A stretch of DNA of 64,000 nt from Sediminihabitans luteus (GTDB taxonomy: Bacteria; Actinomycetota; Actinomycetes; Actinomycetales; Cellulomonadaceae), in contig NZ_PGFE01000001.1 of NCBI RefSeq assembly GCF_002797595.1, positions 992,001-1,056,000 of the forward strand. The letters run 5' to 3'. This document shows positions 16,767 to 24,814 of this stretch, piece by piece. How positions within the stretch are numbered: position 1 is the stretch's first letter; each line of letters opens with the position of its first letter. The position numbers and the translations under genes were made by a program. A model generated the notes under the pieces. That model was not told the DNA's origin, searched no databases, and saw nothing but the letters and a program-made list of their open reading frames with translations.

Positions 16767-17444
16767 TCACGAGTCGGCGTCGGCCGTGGCGTCGCGCGTG
16801 AAGACCTGCCCCGACTCGAACTCCCAGCTACCGTCCGGAAGCGGATCGAACACCCCCGCCGTCATGTGATCCGACTCACAAGGAACGCCGATCGGCTCGA
16901 CGCTGTCGACCAAGTAGCCCCCGGGGTCTGTCTTGACGACCTCGAATCTCATCGTGCTAGGCGAGACCTGCCGTTCCTGTCGCTCCCAGGGGTCGAGGCG
17001 TCCGTACCACCACGGCTCCAGAGTGCAGCCCTGCACCGTCGCGCTCGCACCGTCCTGCACCACCTCGACCGTCAACGGGTCGAACGGGAACGGCCCCGGC
17101 ATGCGCCACCAATCGTCCTCGCCCGCAAAACTCGCGATGTCCTTTCGCATCTGAGCGATCCCGTTCGGGGTCCACGTCTCGTGCAACGAGTCACTGCGCA
17201 GATCCCGACTGTCATACGCCACCGCGTACGGGACCAGTCCCGCCCGCACCGCCTGCACCCACGGATCGGCTTCCAAATCCGACGTCGGCTCACCGTCCGA
17301 CCACACGATCGACGGCGTCACCGCCGGCTCGGGATCCCGATCCCACGACCACTCCTCCGGCGGACCACACGCCGACAACCCCACCACTCCAACGCCGACG
17401 AGAACGCCGACGACAGAGCGCCGCCCGACGTCATTCCCCCGCAT
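16767..17444 (-). CDS. Lipoprotein, paralogue 1 of tandem pair
   Basis: 225 residues. Signal VGVLVGVGVVGLSACGPPE with lipobox LSAC, then about 200 residues with several Trp-rich turns (EEWSWDRDPEP, EPWWYGRLDPWER) and a C-terminal GSWEFESGQVFTRDA. No family is recognised. It is about three-quarters identical to the next upstream gene, and a block around codons 15-60 is virtually identical at DNA level. It overlaps that gene by 14 bases. An in-frame GTG five codons upstream is an alternative start. Position downstream of a WXG-type large protein suggests an immunity or accessory lipoprotein, by analogy with polymorphic-toxin loci; this is inference. Confidence 0.8.
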   Translation of the reverse strand: MRGNDVGRRSVVGVLVGVGVVGLSACGPPEEWSWDRDPEPAVTPSIVWSDGEPTSDLEADPWVQAVRAGLVPYAVAYDSRDLRSDSLHETWTPNGIAQMRKDIASFAGEDDWWRMPGPFPFDPLTVEVVQDGASATVQGCTLEPWWYGRLDPWERQERQVSPSTMRFEVVKTDPGGYLVDSVEPIGVPCESDHMTAGVFDPLPDGSWEFESGQVFTRDATADADS

Positions 17445-18105
17445 CAGCCGCCTCGTCACGCGTGAAGATCTGCCCCGACTCGAACTCCCAACTGCCGTCC
17501 GGGAGCGGATCGAACACCCCCGCCGTCATGTGATCCGACTCGCACGCGACCAGCGTCGGTTCGACGCTGTCGATCAGGTAGGCCCCCTCGGCCGTCGTGA
17601 CGACCTCGAACCTGATCTTGGTGGGCGACGCTTCGTGCTCCAGCCGCTCCCACGGGTCAAGGCTCGTGTACCACCAGGGCACAAGCGAGCAGCCGTGCAC
17701 GGTCGCGCTCGCACCGTCCTGCGCCACCTCGACCGTCAACGGGTCGAACGGGTACGGCCCCGGAATGCGAGGCCAATCGTCCTCACCGACGAAGTACATG
17801 AGCTTCCGCGTCATCCGGTCGATCCCGTTCGCGGTCCACGTCTCGTGCAACGAGTCGCTGCGCAGATCCCGACTGTCGTACGCGACCGCATACGGGACCA
17901 ACCCGGCCCGCACCGCCTGCACCCACGGATCAGCTTCCAGATCCGACGTCGGCTCACCGTCCGACCACACGATCGACGGCGTCACCGCCGGCTCGGGATC
18001 CCGATCCCACGACCACTCCTCCGGCGGACCACACGCCGACAACCCCACCACTCCAACGCCGACAAGTACACCGACGACAATCAGTCGAACTCCGGTGCCA
18101 CGCAT
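17431..18105 (-). CDS. Lipoprotein, paralogue 2 of tandem pair
   Basis: 224 residues. Signal VRLIVVGVLVGVGVVGLSACG with lipobox LSAC; the mature part closely follows its neighbour (PSIVWSDGEPTSDLEADPW, DHMTAGVFDPLPDGSWEF). The ATG is supported by GGGGAGG and lies 25 bases inside the end of the 772-codon gene, so the three genes are tightly coupled. The mature region differs from paralogue 1 mostly around residues 110-180. Exported and membrane-anchored; function unknown. The duplication suggests selection for two variants, as seen with immunity proteins. Confidence 0.82.
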   Translation of the reverse strand: MRGTGVRLIVVGVLVGVGVVGLSACGPPEEWSWDRDPEPAVTPSIVWSDGEPTSDLEADPWVQAVRAGLVPYAVAYDSRDLRSDSLHETWTANGIDRMTRKLMYFVGEDDWPRIPGPYPFDPLTVEVAQDGASATVHGCSLVPWWYTSLDPWERLEHEASPTKIRFEVVTTAEGAYLIDSVEPTLVACESDHMTAGVFDPLPDGSWEFESGQIFTRDEAADAGE

Positions 18106-20399
18106 GCAGCCTCCCCAGCCTTTCCGTCCGCGAGATCCCGGAATCCGCCATACACGTCCCGGTACGTTTGTGCGAGCTGCTCGTAGTAGGCGGCTCGGTC
18201 CGTCGACACGTAGGAGTTCGGGTCGATCGCCCACGCCACTGCCTCGACCTCTCGCTGCAGCTCCTTCGAGCGCGCGAGGCACTCCTCGGTGGACGCTGCC
18301 ATCGTGGCGCTCTCGTTGCCCGTCCACGTCGCGGGGATGTGCGATGCCAGGAGCTTGACGCCCTCGGACTTTGCGTAGCCCTCTCCGAAGTCCCAGACGG
18401 ACTCGACGGCCCACTGCGCGACCCGGTTCCCGACCGACGAGACCACGCGGTCGCCCCCCGGGATGCGCACGACTGCCTCGGCGCCCTTCCCGATCCAGTC
18501 CGTGATCGCTTTGTGATGCGCGTCGAGCTGCGCGGCATCGGCGATCTGTGTCCCGTGCGCGGGACCGTCGAGCATCGCCTGCAGACCCATGACTCGCGTC
18601 AAGACGCCGTCTGTAGCGGAAACGCCCGCACCGATCGACGCCGTCGGGTCGGCTGCCGCGGTTGCGATCAGACCGTTCTGGTACGCGACTACCGACTCGC
18701 GGAGCAGTGTCCCCGCGCTCCCGTTCTGGCCGACGATCCCGAGAAACTCTGCGAGATCCCGTCGGTCCACAGCCAAGACCGCGCGCTCCTCGACAGCCCA
18801 CGGTAGAACCTGCGAGTTCGGGGTATCCCAACTATCAGCCGTTCCGATCACCGCACTCTCGGTCAGCATCGGCAACTCAACGGTAAATGCAGCCGCCATG
18901 CCGATCGCCGCGTCGGTCGACATGTTCTCCGTGGTGAACGACGCGTTGTCGGGCAGCTGCTGCATGATCGTTCCCGAGACCTTCTCAGCCAAGTTCCACG
19001 GGCCCGGGTCGTAGCCGCCGCTCCCCGGTGCGCCGGTCACCGACTGCATCGAGAGCCACAGTGCCGCGGGGGTCTCGAACCCGTCGCCCGTGGTCTTGAC
19101 GCTCCAGTCGCGGTCGCCGAACCAGTAGGCAATCCGCGCCTTCCCGAGGTCGAACGGATCGCCCTTCCTCTCGTCGCCCCCTTCGACAGGATCGGGATCG
19201 GAGGTGGAGAACCATTCCAGCGTCGCCTCGGGGTAGGTCGCGAGGGTCTGGAGCACGTGGATCGCGGGCTGGCCCCAGGCTGCCTCGTCGGTGGTTCCCT
19301 CGTACTTGAACAGCCAGCTTCCGCCCGGCATGACGCTCGCGTCCTCGAGGCGGGAGTTGGTGTTGTCCCGGGGGCCCCGCTCGATCGCGTCGATCCGGTC
19401 GAGGACGGCGACGGTGAACTCGGCGCCCATCCGGTCGCCCCGCGGGTCGGAGAAGAGCCAGGAGATCGTCGAGTAGCCGCCGCCCACACCGGGGAAGGCC
19501 GACTCGATCATTGCGTCGGCGAAGTCGGTGGCTGCCTTCTCGTCCCATGTCTGCGAGGCGGTGGCGAGGCCGTGCCGAAGGCCTGTGGCGGCGGCAAGGA
19601 GGAGTGCGTCGTCGACTCCCTGCCGTCCGATCTCGACCCCGAGCTCGTTGACGAGATCCCGTGTGCGCGCCGGCCCGAGCTTCGCGAAGTACGCGTCCAT
19701 CACCTCTGGGTCGTCCCCCCAGACGTCGAGGAAGTCGGCGAGCTGCTGCGCCTCGTCCGCCGTCATGCTCCCGTCCATCAGGCGGTCTGCCAGGTCGGCG
19801 TACGCGTCGACGAGCTTCGTGGTCGAGAGCGACTCGACGTCGGTGATGCCGGCGCGCGCGAGCACGGCCTTGCGTTGGGTCCAGTTCGTCGTCGAGGGGA
19901 TCGCGAGTGCGCGGATCAGCGCCTGGTCGGCGTCCTGCCGGGCGCGAGCGAGCGCGCGAAGCTGCACCTCCGCGTGGTCCAGGTCCAGCGCGCCCTGCTC
20001 CGCGAGGCGTTCGACCTGGGCGACCACCGCGGGCGGCGTGTAGGAGGTCAGCGAGTACACGAGGTTGCGCCGGCTCATCGCGTCCTCGCGGGCGTTCTGG
20101 TGGATCCTCGCCGTGAGTGCGATGTCCACGACCGCCGTGGCGTAGTCGTCGAGCGCGCCGTGCACCGGCCCGACGCCCTCGACCAGCCGCTCCTGCCGTT
20201 CGCGCAGGGTTGCGCTCACACCGCGCCACGCGACCGCCGCCTCGCCGGACCAGGTGTCGTCGCTCAGCTCCTCTCGAGCGCGCCGCGTGCCCTCGTACAC
20301 CTCGGCGAGCGCCGTCTCCTGGCCCCTCAGGAGTGCCGCCAGACCCATGGGCCCGATCATCTCCCCCGCGCCCGGGTCGAGGTCGCTCCACTGGGTCAC
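18081..20399 (-). CDS. Large WXG-type protein, putative type VII secretion substrate
   Basis: 772 residues with no signal peptide and no membrane span. The N-terminal about 110 residues are helical with a WxG turn (ELSDDTWSGEAAVAWRG) and the spacing of WXG100/LXG domains; a long mixed region follows (DRLMDGSMTADEAQQLADFL, GLRHGLATASQTWDEKAATDF), and the C-terminal part is helical, resembling DUF6571-type proteins. No catalytic signature is recognised. The GTG overlaps the stop of the small upstream gene (GTGA). Base composition is slightly more AT-rich than the flanks, so acquisition by transfer is possible. The likely role is a secreted effector or structural partner of a type VII system encoded elsewhere; this is inference from architecture. 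Confidence 0.7.
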   Translation of the reverse strand: MTQWSDLDPGAGEMIGPMGLAALLRGQETALAEVYEGTRRAREELSDDTWSGEAAVAWRGVSATLRERQERLVEGVGPVHGALDDYATAVVDIALTARIHQNAREDAMSRRNLVYSLTSYTPPAVVAQVERLAEQGALDLDHAEVQLRALARARQDADQALIRALAIPSTTNWTQRKAVLARAGITDVESLSTTKLVDAYADLADRLMDGSMTADEAQQLADFLDVWGDDPEVMDAYFAKLGPARTRDLVNELGVEIGRQGVDDALLLAAATGLRHGLATASQTWDEKAATDFADAMIESAFPGVGGGYSTISWLFSDPRGDRMGAEFTVAVLDRIDAIERGPRDNTNSRLEDASVMPGGSWLFKYEGTTDEAAWGQPAIHVLQTLATYPEATLEWFSTSDPDPVEGGDERKGDPFDLGKARIAYWFGDRDWSVKTTGDGFETPAALWLSMQSVTGAPGSGGYDPGPWNLAEKVSGTIMQQLPDNASFTTENMSTDAAIGMAAAFTVELPMLTESAVIGTADSWDTPNSQVLPWAVEERAVLAVDRRDLAEFLGIVGQNGSAGTLLRESVVAYQNGLIATAAADPTASIGAGVSATDGVLTRVMGLQAMLDGPAHGTQIADAAQLDAHHKAITDWIGKGAEAVVRIPGGDRVVSSVGNRVAQWAVESVWDFGEGYAKSEGVKLLASHIPATWTGNESATMAASTEECLARSKELQREVEAVAWAIDPNSYVSTDRAAYYEQLAQTYRDVYGGFRDLADGKAGEAACVAPEFD

Positions 20400-20674
20400 G
20401 ACGCGGCCCGCCCGAGCTCGGCGTCGGCTGCCTCCAGCGACTCACGGACGACCGCGAGCTGCTCGTGCAGGCCGACGAGCCCGTCACGCGCGAGCATGAG
20501 CTCGCTCGAGTACCACAGGGACCAGTCGTCGATGGCGTCACGCACCTGGGTGCTCCCGACACCGTCGCACCACGCCTGCGCCTTTTCGGGCGAGACCCCG
20601 ACCAGCGCGACGAGCGCGGTCGTCACGTCCGCCATCGTGCCGTAGGACACGACGAGATCCCCCTGTGCTGACAC
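20396..20674 (-). CDS. Small helical WXG100-like protein
   Basis: 92 residues, the size of ESAT-6-like proteins. The N-terminus SAQGDLVVSYGTMADVTTALVAL and two long amphipathic helices (about 10-45 and 50-88) suggest a helical hairpin; a canonical WxG is not present, the turn region reading AWCDGVGSTQ. A GTG start with AGGGGG upstream. The four-base overlap with the large WXG-type gene implies the two products are made together and may bind one another. It is the first gene of a four-gene unit ending in the tandem lipoproteins. Confidence 0.65.
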   Translation of the reverse strand: MSAQGDLVVSYGTMADVTTALVALVGVSPEKAQAWCDGVGSTQVRDAIDDWSLWYSSELMLARDGLVGLHEQLAVVRESLEAADAELGRAAS

Positions 20675-20763
20675 CCAAACCCCCTGAAGCCGACATTGCG
20701 CCGCCCTGACACTAGCGGAGCGGCGGCCAGGGCCCTGCGATCGTGACGGACTGCGAGACGACT

Positions 20764-20782
20764 ATAGGCAAGCCTTACCTTC
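20764..20782. promoter_or_regulatory. IdeR/DtxR-like iron box upstream of haem oxygenase
   Basis: AGG-caa-GCCTTACCT matches the TTAGGTTAGCCTAACCTAA consensus at 13 of 19 positions, with both AGG...CCT half sites conserved. Binding of iron-loaded IdeR here should repress hmuO. Confidence 0.65.
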
Positions 20783-20848
20783 ATGGGTTACAGTTCCTGA
20801 CGTCTTGTCACCACGGCTGCGAGCAGCCGTCTTCGCGAGGAGTCCCCC

Positions 20849-21502
20849 GTGACCGCAGCGCCCGCCAGCACCCCGACGCTCTCCCTCCTGCTGCGCGAGG
20901 GCACGCGCCCCGAGCACGAGGCGGCCGAGTCGTCCGGGTTCGTCGAGCAGCTCATGCGCGGCGAGCTCGACGTCGCGGCCTACGCAGACCTCGCCGCGCA
21001 GCAGTACGCCATCTACGGCGCGCTCGAGGCCGCGAGCGCTGTCGTCCGCCACGATGCCCAGGGCGCGACGCTGGTGTTCGACGAGCTGACCCGGACCCCG
21101 TCGATCGAGCGGGACCTCGCGTTCCTCGTCGGCGAGGACTGGGCCGAGCGCATCACGATCCACCCGGCGACCGAGGCGTACGCCGCGCACCTGCGGGGCC
21201 TGGGCGACGACGTCGCCCGGTACGCCGCGCACGCCTACACCCGCTACCTCGGCGACCTGTCGGGCGGGCAGATCATCAAGCGCATGATGGAGCGTCACTA
21301 CGGCCTGTCGGTCGACGGCCTGGCGTTCTACACGTTCGACGAGATCCCGAAGGCCAAGCCGTTCAAGGACGTCTACCGCGAGCGCCTGGACGGCCTCGCC
21401 CTGGACGCCGAGCAGACCGCGCGCACCGTCGCGGAGGCCAAGCTCGCGTTCCGCCTCAACTCGGCCGTGTTCGCCGACCTCGGCGCCGTGCACGTGCGCT
21501 GA
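20849..21502 (+). CDS. hmuO: Biliverdin-producing haem oxygenase
   Basis: 217 residues, the usual length for HmuO. Proximal His in REGTRPEHEAAESS and the distal-helix signature YLGDLSGGQIIKR are intact, so the enzyme should open haem to biliverdin, CO and iron. It is cytosolic. A GTG start follows GAGGAG. An IdeR-like box lies about 70 bp upstream and a 17-bp-stem terminator just after the stop, so it is its own transcription unit beside the haem importer, to which it hands iron release. Confidence 0.95.
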   Translation: MTAAPASTPTLSLLLREGTRPEHEAAESSGFVEQLMRGELDVAAYADLAAQQYAIYGALEAASAVVRHDAQGATLVFDELTRTPSIERDLAFLVGEDWAERITIHPATEAYAAHLRGLGDDVARYAAHAYTRYLGDLSGGQIIKRMMERHYGLSVDGLAFYTFDEIPKAKPFKDVYRERLDGLALDAEQTARTVAEAKLAFRLNSAVFADLGAVHVR

Positions 21503-21506
21503 CGAG

Positions 21507-21555
21507 CGCGACGTCCCGCACCGCGCCCGCCGTGGTGGCGGTGCGGGACGTCGCG
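21507..21555 (+). terminator. 17-bp-stem hairpin after haem oxygenase
   Basis: CGCGACGTCCCGCACCG (21507-21523) pairs perfectly with 21539-21555 around a 15-base loop, starting four bases after the stop codon. There is no T tract. It separates hmuO from the next iron box. Confidence 0.7.
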
Positions 21556-21584
21556 TTCGCGGCCCTCGCACGACCCGTACCGAC

Positions 21585-21603
21585 TTAGCGTCGCCTACCC
21601 TTA
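21585..21603. promoter_or_regulatory. IdeR/DtxR-like iron box upstream of hmuT
   Basis: TTAG-N4-GCCTA-c-CCT-t-A matches 14 of 19 consensus positions and lies 20 bp before the hmuT start, where it would block the promoter or transcription start. Confidence 0.65.
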
Positions 21604-21622
21604 TCTGCTCTGGAGTCGTCCC

Positions 21623-22780
21623 ATGCACCGCCCCCGCACCGCGGTCGCGCTCGTCGCGCTCGCCGTCGCCCTCGCCGCCGGCTGCGCGCCGATCGAGACC
21701 GCGGCCACGCAGCCGGCCACCACCTCGGCCGCGGCGTCCGCGCCGACGGACGCCGCGTCGTCCGGCACCACCGCCGGCACCGCGGCCCCCGACGCCACGA
21801 CGCCCGCGGACGCGTGCACGGCGGCCCGGGCGGAACCCCGCCCCGCCGCCCCGGCGTCCTTGCCCGACGGGCCGCGCACGGGCGTGGTCGCGGATGACGC
21901 GATCCACCCGATCGCCGACGCGCCCGCGCCGACGCTGCCGGTGACGGTGCCGTCGGAGGGCGGCGAGGTCACCGTCACCGACACGAGCCGGATCATCGCC
22001 GTCGACCTGTACGGCACGCTCGGCGAGATCGTGTTCAGCCTCGGCCTGGGCGACCAGGTCGTGGGTCGCGACGCGTCGACCGGGTTCGCGGAGGCCGCCG
22101 ACCTGCCCGTCGTCACGGGCAGCGGGCACGCGCTCCAGGTCGAGGCCCTGCTCGGCCTCGACCCGACCGTGATCCTCGCGGACGACACGATCCTGACCGA
22201 CGCGACCCGCACGCAGCTCGAGGACTCGGGCGTGCCCGTGGTGCTGTTCGACTCCGCGCGCACGCTCGACGGCGTCGGCCCCCGCATCGAGGCCGTCGCG
22301 ACCGCGCTCGGCGTGCCCGCGGCGGGCACGGACCTCGCGGAGCGCACCGCGCAGGAGATCTGCGTCGCGCTCGCCGGGGTGCCCGAGCCCGCCGACGCGC
22401 CGCTCGTCGCGTTCCTCTACCTGCGCGGCGGGAACGTCAAGCTGCTGTTCGGGCCCGGCTCGGGAGCGGACGAGCTGCTCGCCGCGATCGGCGCGCAGGA
22501 CGCCGGCACCGCGATCGACCTCGGCCGCGAGTACGCCCCCGTCACGAGCGAGGCCCTCATCGCCGCCGCGCCGGACGCCTACCTCGTGATGACCGGCGGC
22601 CTCGAGTCCGCGGGCGGGATCGACGCGATGCTCGCGATCCCCGGTGTGGGGCAGACCCCCGCGGGCGAGGCCCGCCGGGTGATCGACATGGACGACACCG
22701 ACCTGCTGACGTTCGGACCCCGCACCGCGGGCACGATCAGCGCGCTCGCCGCCGCGCTCTACGGGACGGACGCCGCGTGA
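21623..22780 (+). CDS. hmuT: Haem ABC transporter substrate-binding lipoprotein
   Basis: 385 residues. Signal with lipobox LAAGC, a disordered Ala/Thr/Ser-rich linker to about residue 65, then a class III periplasmic-binding fold typical of HmuT/FhuD (RIIAVDLYGTLGEIVFSLGLGDQVVGRD, and LLGLDPTVILADDT). It receives haem from HtaA-type surface proteins and delivers it to HmuU. The ATG has GGAG nine bases upstream, and an IdeR-like box overlaps the promoter region. It is the first gene of hmuTUV; its stop overlaps the hmuU GTG. Confidence 0.92.
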   Translation: MHRPRTAVALVALAVALAAGCAPIETAATQPATTSAAASAPTDAASSGTTAGTAAPDATTPADACTAARAEPRPAAPASLPDGPRTGVVADDAIHPIADAPAPTLPVTVPSEGGEVTVTDTSRIIAVDLYGTLGEIVFSLGLGDQVVGRDASTGFAEAADLPVVTGSGHALQVEALLGLDPTVILADDTILTDATRTQLEDSGVPVVLFDSARTLDGVGPRIEAVATALGVPAAGTDLAERTAQEICVALAGVPEPADAPLVAFLYLRGGNVKLLFGPGSGADELLAAIGAQDAGTAIDLGREYAPVTSEALIAAAPDAYLVMTGGLESAGGIDAMLAIPGVGQTPAGEARRVIDMDDTDLLTFGPRTAGTISALAAALYGTDAA

Positions 22781-23889
22781 CCTCCCCCACGACCGACGCG
22801 GCCCCGCGCACCGACCCCGCCGCGCCCGCGCCGACCCCCACCAAGCCCGCCCACGGCGCGCGCCGCACGACCCTCGTCGTGGGCGGCCTCAGCGTCGCCC
22901 TCGTCGTGCTGACCGTCGTCGCCGGGATGTCGGGACAGGTGCCCGTGGCTCCCGTCGAGGTGCTCGGCTCGCTCGCGCACCACCTCGGCCTCGACGTCGG
23001 CCCGCTGCCCGCGCACCCGCAGGGCGAGAACGCCCTGTGGATCGTGCGGTTCCCGCGCGTCGTGCTCGCGCTGACCGTCGGGGCGTCGCTCGCCTGCGCG
23101 GGCGCGCTCATGCAGGGCGTGTTCGGCAACCCGCTCGCCGAGCCGGGCGTGATCGGGGTGTCCTCGGGCGCCGCGGTCGGCGCGTCGACCGCGATCGTCC
23201 TCGGCGGCTCGCTCGTCGCCGGCCCGTGGATCGCGGCGGCGGCGTTCGCGGGCGGCCTGGTCACGACCGCCCTCGTGTACGCGTTCGCGCGCAGCAACGG
23301 GCGCACCGAGGTCGTCACGCTCGTGCTCACCGGCATCGCGGTCAACGCGTTCGCGGGCGGGCTGCTCGCGTTCCTCGTGTTCGTGGCCGACGCGGCCGCG
23401 CGCGAGCAGATCGTGTTCTGGCAGCTCGGCTCGCTCAGCGGCGCCACCTGGGACGCGGTCGCGGTCGCGCTGCCGATCGCGCTCGGCGGGATCGTCGTCG
23501 CGATGCTCGTGCGCACCCGGCTCGACCTGCTCGCGCTCGGCGAGCGTGCCGCCCGGCACCTGGGCGTGGACGTCGAGCGGTTGCGGCTCGTCGTGGTCGC
23601 CGTGGTCGCGCTGCTCGTCTCGGCCGGGGTCGCGTTCACGGGCATCATCGCGTTCGTCGGGCTCGTGGTGCCGCACCTGGTGCGCATGGTGCTCGGCCCG
23701 AGCCACCGCACGCTGATCCCCGTCTCGGCGCTCGCCGGGGCGGTGCTGCTGCTCGCGGCCGACCTGTTCGCGCGCACCGCGGTCGACAACGTCGACCTGC
23801 CGCTCGGCATGATCACCTCGCTCATCGGCGGCCCGTTCTTCTTCTGGCTGCTCCGTCGCACGCGCGCACGGCAGGGAGGGTGGGCATGA
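22777..23889 (+). CDS. hmuU: Haem ABC transporter permease
   Basis: 370-residue FecCD/BtuC-type permease with about ten membrane helices. The opening loop PRVVLALTVGASLACAGALMQG with FGNPLAEPGVIGVSSGAAVG is the family signature, and GIIAFVGLVVPHLVRMVLGPSHR is the ATPase-coupling region. A longer polar N-terminus (about 38 residues) precedes the first helix. GTGA overlap with hmuT and ATGA overlap with hmuV show a tightly coupled operon. Confidence 0.94.
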   Translation: MTSPTTDAAPRTDPAAPAPTPTKPAHGARRTTLVVGGLSVALVVLTVVAGMSGQVPVAPVEVLGSLAHHLGLDVGPLPAHPQGENALWIVRFPRVVLALTVGASLACAGALMQGVFGNPLAEPGVIGVSSGAAVGASTAIVLGGSLVAGPWIAAAAFAGGLVTTALVYAFARSNGRTEVVTLVLTGIAVNAFAGGLLAFLVFVADAAAREQIVFWQLGSLSGATWDAVAVALPIALGGIVVAMLVRTRLDLLALGERAARHLGVDVERLRLVVVAVVALLVSAGVAFTGIIAFVGLVVPHLVRMVLGPSHRTLIPVSALAGAVLLLAADLFARTAVDNVDLPLGMITSLIGGPFFFWLLRRTRARQGGWA

Positions 23890-24716
23890 GCCGCACCTGG
23901 GCCCCGTGGCGTCGGACGACGCGCCTGCCCGTCCCGGCCGACCGCGGCGACGTCGTCGCCCGGGTCGAGGGCGCCCGGCTGCGCCTGGGCGGCACCGACG
24001 TGCTGCGCGGCGTCGACCTGACCGTGCGCGCGGGCGAGGTGCGCGCGCTGATCGGCCCGAACGGCGCGGGCAAGTCGTCGCTGCTCGGCGTGCTCACGGG
24101 CGACCTGACGCCGCACGAGGGCACCGTGACCGTCGACGGCGCTCCCGTCGGGTCGTGGTCCGCGACCGAGCTCGCGACCCGCCGGGCGGTCCTGCTCCAG
24201 CAGGTCGGCATCGCGTTCCCGTTCCCCGCCGAGGACGTCGTGCGCATGGGCCGCGCCCCGTGGGCGGGCACCCCGTTCGAGGAGGACGACGACGCCGCGG
24301 TCGCCGCGGCGTTCGCGGCCACCGACACCGGGCACCTCGCGGCACGCTCGTACCCGACCCTCTCGGGCGGCGAGCGCGCACGCGTCGCGCTCGCCCGGGT
24401 GCTCGCGCAGCGGGCGGGCACCGTGCTGCTCGACGAGCCCACCGCGGCGCTCGACCTGGGACACCAGGAGCTCGTGCTGCGGGTGGCCCGGGAGCGCGCG
24501 GAGGCCGGGGCCGCCGTCGTCGTCGTGCTGCACGACCTCGGGCTCGCGGCCGCGCACGCCGACCAGGTCACGGTGCTCGACGACGGGCTCGTGGTCGCGG
24601 ACGGCCCCGTGCTCGACGTCATGCGGGCCGACCTGCTCACGCAGGTCTACCGCCACCCGGTCGAGGTGCTCGACCATCCCGGCGGCGGCGCGCCCATCGT
24701 GCTGCCGCGGCGCTGA
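23886..24716 (+). CDS. hmuV: Haem ABC transporter ATPase
   Basis: 276 residues. Walker A GPNGAGKSS, Q-loop LLQQVGIAFPFPAEDVVRMGR, signature LSGGERAR, Walker B VLLDEPTAALD, switch His VVVLHDLGLA. The sequence type matches HmuV of the haem importers. About 35 residues precede the first strand. The ATG overlaps the hmuU stop. It powers haem import into the cytosol, where HmuO degrades it. Confidence 0.94.
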   Translation: MSRTWAPWRRTTRLPVPADRGDVVARVEGARLRLGGTDVLRGVDLTVRAGEVRALIGPNGAGKSSLLGVLTGDLTPHEGTVTVDGAPVGSWSATELATRRAVLLQQVGIAFPFPAEDVVRMGRAPWAGTPFEEDDDAAVAAAFAATDTGHLAARSYPTLSGGERARVALARVLAQRAGTVLLDEPTAALDLGHQELVLRVARERAEAGAAVVVVLHDLGLAAAHADQVTVLDDGLVVADGPVLDVMRADLLTQVYRHPVEVLDHPGGGAPIVLPRR

Positions 24717-24733
24717 GACCCACCTCTCACTAC

Positions 24734-24752
24734 TTAGGTGAACCTCATCTAG
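24734..24752. promoter_or_regulatory. IdeR/DtxR-like iron box 1 upstream of htaA
   Basis: TTAGGT-g-A-a-CCT-c-A-t-CTA matches 14 of 19 consensus positions. It lies 20 bp from a second box, so two repressor dimers could bind side by side. Confidence 0.65.
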
Positions 24753-24753
24753 A

Positions 24754-24772
24754 TATGGTTTGCCTAACCTTG
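24754..24772. promoter_or_regulatory. IdeR/DtxR-like iron box 2 upstream of htaA
   Basis: GGTTtGCCTAACCT core, 14 of 19 consensus positions, the best right half-site of the four boxes in this locus. It lies about 42 bp before the htaA start codon. Confidence 0.7.
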
Positions 24773-24814
24773 TAGATTTGCCCCGTCGACCGCTCCCACC
24801 ACCCAGGAGAACCC

